Assembly (NCBI RefSeq): GCF_001721045.1
Contig: NZ_MDER01000031.1
Span: 1-64,000, forward strand
Length of the DNA: 64,000 nt
Reading direction: 5' to 3'
Source of the DNA: Paenibacillus nuruki
GTDB taxonomy: Bacteria > Bacillota > Bacilli > Paenibacillales > Paenibacillaceae
In this document: one piece after another, positions 61,308 through 64,000 of the stretch
Layout of the letters: every line of letters begins with the position of its first letter
Position numbering within the stretch: the first letter of the stretch is position 1
The notes under the pieces: model-generated
The model's input: only the letters and a program-made list of their open reading frames with translations
Databases searched by the model: none
Told to the model about the DNA's origin: nothing
Program-made: the position numbers and the translations under genes

Positions 61308-63044
61308 TTAAAGGGGCAAACGAACAGAGAATTCTGTCCATTCTTCATCACTCTCAACCCGAATAATACCACGATGTTTGGCTAGAATTTTCTGTACAAT
61401 CGCTAGACCTAACCCTGAATTTTTGCGGTTAAGCGGCTTCGTACTGAATCCTGCTTCAAAAATTTGCTGTTTTAATTTTTCGGGAATCGGATTGCCATTA
61501 TTTCCGACTGTAAATGTTAGTTGTTCTCCACGAACACGTCCGGTCACTTTAACCATTTTCTCAGGACGGTCTGTTTCACTTACAGCATCAAAAGCATTAT
61601 CGATCAAATTACTCACAATTTTGACCAGTTCGGTGGACTTCACTGTTCCAAATTGTACCGATTTGAGATTACTGATATCGTATTCGAACTTAATACGACG
61701 ATCATAGGCTTGTGTCGTCTTCGCTTGAATCAATGCCGATAATGCCGGCAGATTAATATTGATAATCTGATTCATGGCGATTGATTCGCCGACCAATTCA
61801 GCTGTATACGTAGATAGATCATCATACTTTTTCATTTTGACCAATAATTGAATCGTATTCACATGATTATTGAAATCATGACGTTGTTCTTTGATCGAGT
61901 TGAATAGCGCATCTATATTTTCTAAATAGACGTTTTGTACACTTTGCGCCGCTGCTTCTGTACGACGATTCAGAATCGTAATCAATCCTAATACCAAAGC
62001 AATAATCGCAACCGAACAAGCAGAAATAGTCAGGGTTAACCTGATTAATTGCTCATTCAGTGTCTGTTGTACTTCAGTCAGATCAGACACTACTGTGATA
62101 ATCGCCGGGTACGTCAGCTCCACGGGAATAAAGGTTTTGAGCACCGGAACATTATCAAATTCGTCGGTAATCGATATCGTATTTCCTGATTTATTAACTT
62201 GCTTAATATTTGTTTTGTCAGTTGCACTCTTATACGAATAATCGTTATATAATGTCTCATTGTCTGAATACCAGATGACACCGCGCGAATTGAATTGATT
62301 GGCTTGATCGAGAAAGATAGGTGGATTAAAAATAGCGATCCCCAATGTCTGTCGACTGCGCTCTCCATTCAATATTTCACGAATAATCGCTTCTACACCT
62401 GTATTTTCCTGATATTGCCGGACCGATTTGTCATTGGTATAGACGTTAATAACATAATTAGTAGATCCATCATAATAATAGCCCCACTTCTCACCCGCCG
62501 AGTTCGCATTATCTACTTTGGAGATCATCGGTGCTCCCCAATAATCAGGAAGCTTCTGCCCAATCTCAACCGTAGGTATTTTGCCAGCCAGTAATTCTTG
62601 AACCGCTTTGAGCCAATCGGCTCGCCATTCTTCTTTGACAGCTAGTTCACTAGGATCAGAAGATCGTACAGGTACAATATTATTACCAGAAGGAGCTAAA
62701 AGCGTAATTCGATCCACACCCACTTGTTTACTCACTTCAGCCAATTGCTTATTGGTAATATTGTTCATGTCTGTCCCAATTTTAGATTGTGCAGCCTGCG
62801 CTGCCATTCTCAAGTTCTCCCCGATCAAATCCTCTACAAAAGCTTCGCCACTTTGAGATAACTTGATAGACGATCTAATTTGATCTGTGATTGCACGCAT
62901 ATTTTGTTCCTGAACCGAAATTAATGCTTTTCGCGTTGTTACGTAATAGGTAGTATTCACAATAATCAAGACAACTGTCATAACAGCCAAAATATATACA
63001 GTCACCGGAAAAGGTTTGGGTAACAGGCTCTTACGTTGTTTCAT
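61308..63044 (-). CDS. Sensor histidine kinase of the CitA/DcuS-like (SpoB-alpha) type, without adjacent regulator
   Basis: A 578-residue membrane kinase. Membrane segments ~15-35 and ~335-357 flank a ~300-residue extracytoplasmic sensor. The cytoplasmic part has the SPOB_a H-box EQRHDFNNHVNTIQ with His389, then HATPase with SNLIDNAFDAV, GNNGNPIP and GLGLAIVQKIL. Such kinases in Bacillota sense extracellular small molecules or peptides. No response regulator gene flanks it in the visible sequence, so it may be an orphan. ATG 63044 has GGGGG 13 nt upstream. The 288-nt interval upstream holds only a terminator. Confidence 0.88.
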   Translation of the reverse strand: MKQRKSLLPKPFPVTVYILAVMTVVLIIVNTTYYVTTRKALISVQEQNMRAITDQIRSSIKLSQSGEAFVEDLIGENLRMAAQAAQSKIGTDMNNITNKQLAEVSKQVGVDRITLLAPSGNNIVPVRSSDPSELAVKEEWRADWLKAVQELLAGKIPTVEIGQKLPDYWGAPMISKVDNANSAGEKWGYYYDGSTNYVINVYTNDKSVRQYQENTGVEAIIREILNGERSRQTLGIAIFNPPIFLDQANQFNSRGVIWYSDNETLYNDYSYKSATDKTNIKQVNKSGNTISITDEFDNVPVLKTFIPVELTYPAIITVVSDLTEVQQTLNEQLIRLTLTISACSVAIIALVLGLITILNRRTEAAAQSVQNVYLENIDALFNSIKEQRHDFNNHVNTIQLLVKMKKYDDLSTYTAELVGESIAMNQIININLPALSALIQAKTTQAYDRRIKFEYDISNLKSVQFGTVKSTELVKIVSNLIDNAFDAVSETDRPEKMVKVTGRVRGEQLTFTVGNNGNPIPEKLKQQIFEAGFSTKPLNRKNSGLGLAIVQKILAKHRGIIRVESDEEWTEFSVRLPL

Positions 63045-63263
63045 TTTAGCAAATTAACCCCCATCTATATCAGCACTTACTCCATGCCTTTTAGCCATAT
63101 TAAAATCTCAAATGTCCGAATATCGACAAATTTCGATTCTTTTTTTAGTATCATACCATGAACAGCATAGGACTACACCTAATTTTCACAAAACTATACT
63201 ATTAATTTATGGAAAAGATACCTTTATTTATTGTAACTGAGTGAACTAAATAAATCCATAAAT

Positions 63264-63303
63264 AAAGGTCCTGTAAGCACTATTAATGCTATTCAGGACC
63301 TTT
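63264..63303 (-). terminator. Terminator of the cupin operon
   Basis: AAAGGTCCTG / CAGGACCTTT hairpin with an inner AGCA/TGCT pairing, 29 nt past the stop at 63333. Confidence 0.8.
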
Positions 63304-63332
63304 GTGGATAGAACCCAATCTATATTTTATGG

Positions 63333-63641
63333 TTAAGACTGATCTTTTTGCTGTTTGCGTTCAGCCCACCATTCCATATACTGATTTTCAAGCATATGGT
63401 ATTCCTGTTGTTCATACTGCTGACGCTCAGATAAAGAGATGACACTATCTTCATCATCGTAAATACGCCATAAATCTGAAAATAAATAGTCTTGGATCGC
63501 AACACATTGTCCTTGTTGTCTACCATTGACCCAAATGATGCCTTTTGTTGTACGCATCATGATACGTGCTTCGTCTATTGTGCTTGCTTTTTGCCCCAAA
63601 CGAATCATAGCTATCATTTGTCCAAACGTATACCACTGCAT
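63333..63641 (-). CDS. Small protein of unknown function downstream of a cupin gene
   Basis: A 102-residue protein I do not recognise. The N-terminal half looks like mixed alpha/beta (MIAMIRLGQKASTIDE, then TTKGIIWVNGRQQG), with a very Gln/Glu/Tyr/Trp-rich C-terminal half likely to be helical. ATG 63641 has AGGA 10 nt upstream and lies 12 nt after the cupin gene stop, so the two form an operon. Confidence 0.65.
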   Translation of the reverse strand: MQWYTFGQMIAMIRLGQKASTIDEARIMMRTTKGIIWVNGRQQGQCVAIQDYLFSDLWRIYDDEDSVISLSERQQYEQQEYHMLENQYMEWWAERKQQKDQS

Positions 63642-63653
63642 AGATAGATCGTC

Positions 63654-64000
63654 CTAGCGTTGAATTAATTTGAAATCATCATAATGGAATCCTGGTGCTA
63701 CCACGCAAGATACAAATACAGGATCATTACCTAGTGGACGTGCCATTTGCCATTCTCCTGCTGGAATTAACACTTGTGGTGTCTGCCCGGCTTCAATATC
63801 CATACCCAGAATCATTTTCTTGCCTTCTACGGGTTGATCGCCTTTACCACCTAATGTTAATTCAAGCGGACTACCGGAGTGAATCAACCACAATTCGTCT
63901 GAATGCACAACATGCCAATCCGAGATTTCATCGCCGTGCAGGATAAAATAGATCGATGTTGCTGAGAAACGTGGCCCTGAATATTGTTCAGGCAAAATAT
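63654..64000 (-). CDS. Cupin-type (DUF985) protein, partial at the window end
   Basis: C-terminal 114 residues of a cupin_5/DUF985 protein; the 5' end lies beyond position 64000. The frame stays open to the edge, and the TTG at 63995 is an internal Leu, not a start. Visible motifs fit the family: RFSATSIYFILHGDEISDWHVV, SDELWLIHSGSPLELTL, and VLIPAGEWQMARPLGND followed by VSCVVAPGFHYDDFKLI (shown in parts). Function of the family is not settled; some members bind sugars or metals. Confidence 0.85.
   Translation of the reverse strand, partial: ILPEQYSGPRFSATSIYFILHGDEISDWHVVHSDELWLIHSGSPLELTLGGKGDQPVEGKKMILGMDIEAGQTPQVLIPAGEWQMARPLGNDPVFVSCVVAPGFHYDDFKLIQR

Noticed and set aside
1-64000. CRISPR arrays, insertion sequences, tRNA or rRNA genes
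   Set aside because: No regularly spaced direct repeats of CRISPR type, no transposase-like reading frame, and no tRNA or rRNA sequence seen on reading both strands.

Overview
The window looks like chromosome from a Paenibacillus-type member of the Bacillota. The support is AT-rich intergenic DNA, strong AAGGAGG-type ribosome-binding sites, frequent TTG/GTG starts, several LytS-type kinase/YesN-type regulator pairs, LplABC/YtcPQ-type sugar importers, an Mrp antiporter and secreted pectin-degrading enzymes. Most genes run on the minus strand. I see no rRNA, tRNA, CRISPR array, transposase or prophage genes.

Layout, left to right. 1-2 kb: two tandem paralogous low-complexity proteins of unknown function. 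2.2-5 kb: a hybrid sensor kinase. 5.2-12.8 kb: a carbohydrate ABC importer (two permeases and a lipoprotein) followed by its kinase/regulator pair. 13-17.3 kb: a ChvE/MmsA/MmsB multiple-monosaccharide importer. 17.7-20.9 kb: a small helical protein, a two-gene module resembling a TumE-type toxin-antitoxin pair, and an AraC-type regulator. 21-22.9 kb: cysteine synthase plus a MerR regulator, divergent from a carboxymuconolactone-decarboxylase-like gene with a classical MerR-type promoter. 23-29 kb: a six-gene Mrp Na+/H+ antiporter operon with mrpA and mrpB fused. 29.2-31 kb: a small membrane protein and a WYL regulator/VOC protein pair. 31-35.4 kb: a membrane-anchored sugar-binding protein with LytS-type kinase and YesN-type regulator. 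35.7-40.8 kb: a NikABCDE-like importer under a perfect Fur box. 41-47 kb: a nucleoside importer (NupNOPQ-like) with a nucleoside phosphorylase and a molybdopterin oxidoreductase. 47.4-54.5 kb: a pectin locus (pectinesterase, LacI regulator, importer, pectate lyase) with two perfect 18-bp operators. 55-58.7 kb: an apparent RNA-repair operon (RlaP-like nucleotidyltransferase, RtcB ligase, AAA+ ATPase). 59.5-64 kb: an unlisted 50-residue ORF with good promoter and ribosome-binding site, an acyltransferase-3 protein, an orphan CitA/DcuS-like kinase, a small unknown protein and a cupin-type protein cut by the window end.

How the parts fit: much of the window is plant-polysaccharide scavenging. Pectate lyase and pectinesterase, three sugar importers and several YesN/LytS sensors sit together, and candidate CcpA (cre) sites lie in front of several of these operons. 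Metal control (Fur box), ion homeostasis (Mrp), nucleoside salvage and RNA repair are separate units. The least explained items are the RlaP-RtcB-AAA operon, a family of 73-nt covarying hairpin repeats beside the sugar importer and (diverged) upstream of the RNA-repair operon, a 72-bp tandem duplication at the end of a kinase gene, and the 50-residue ORF.
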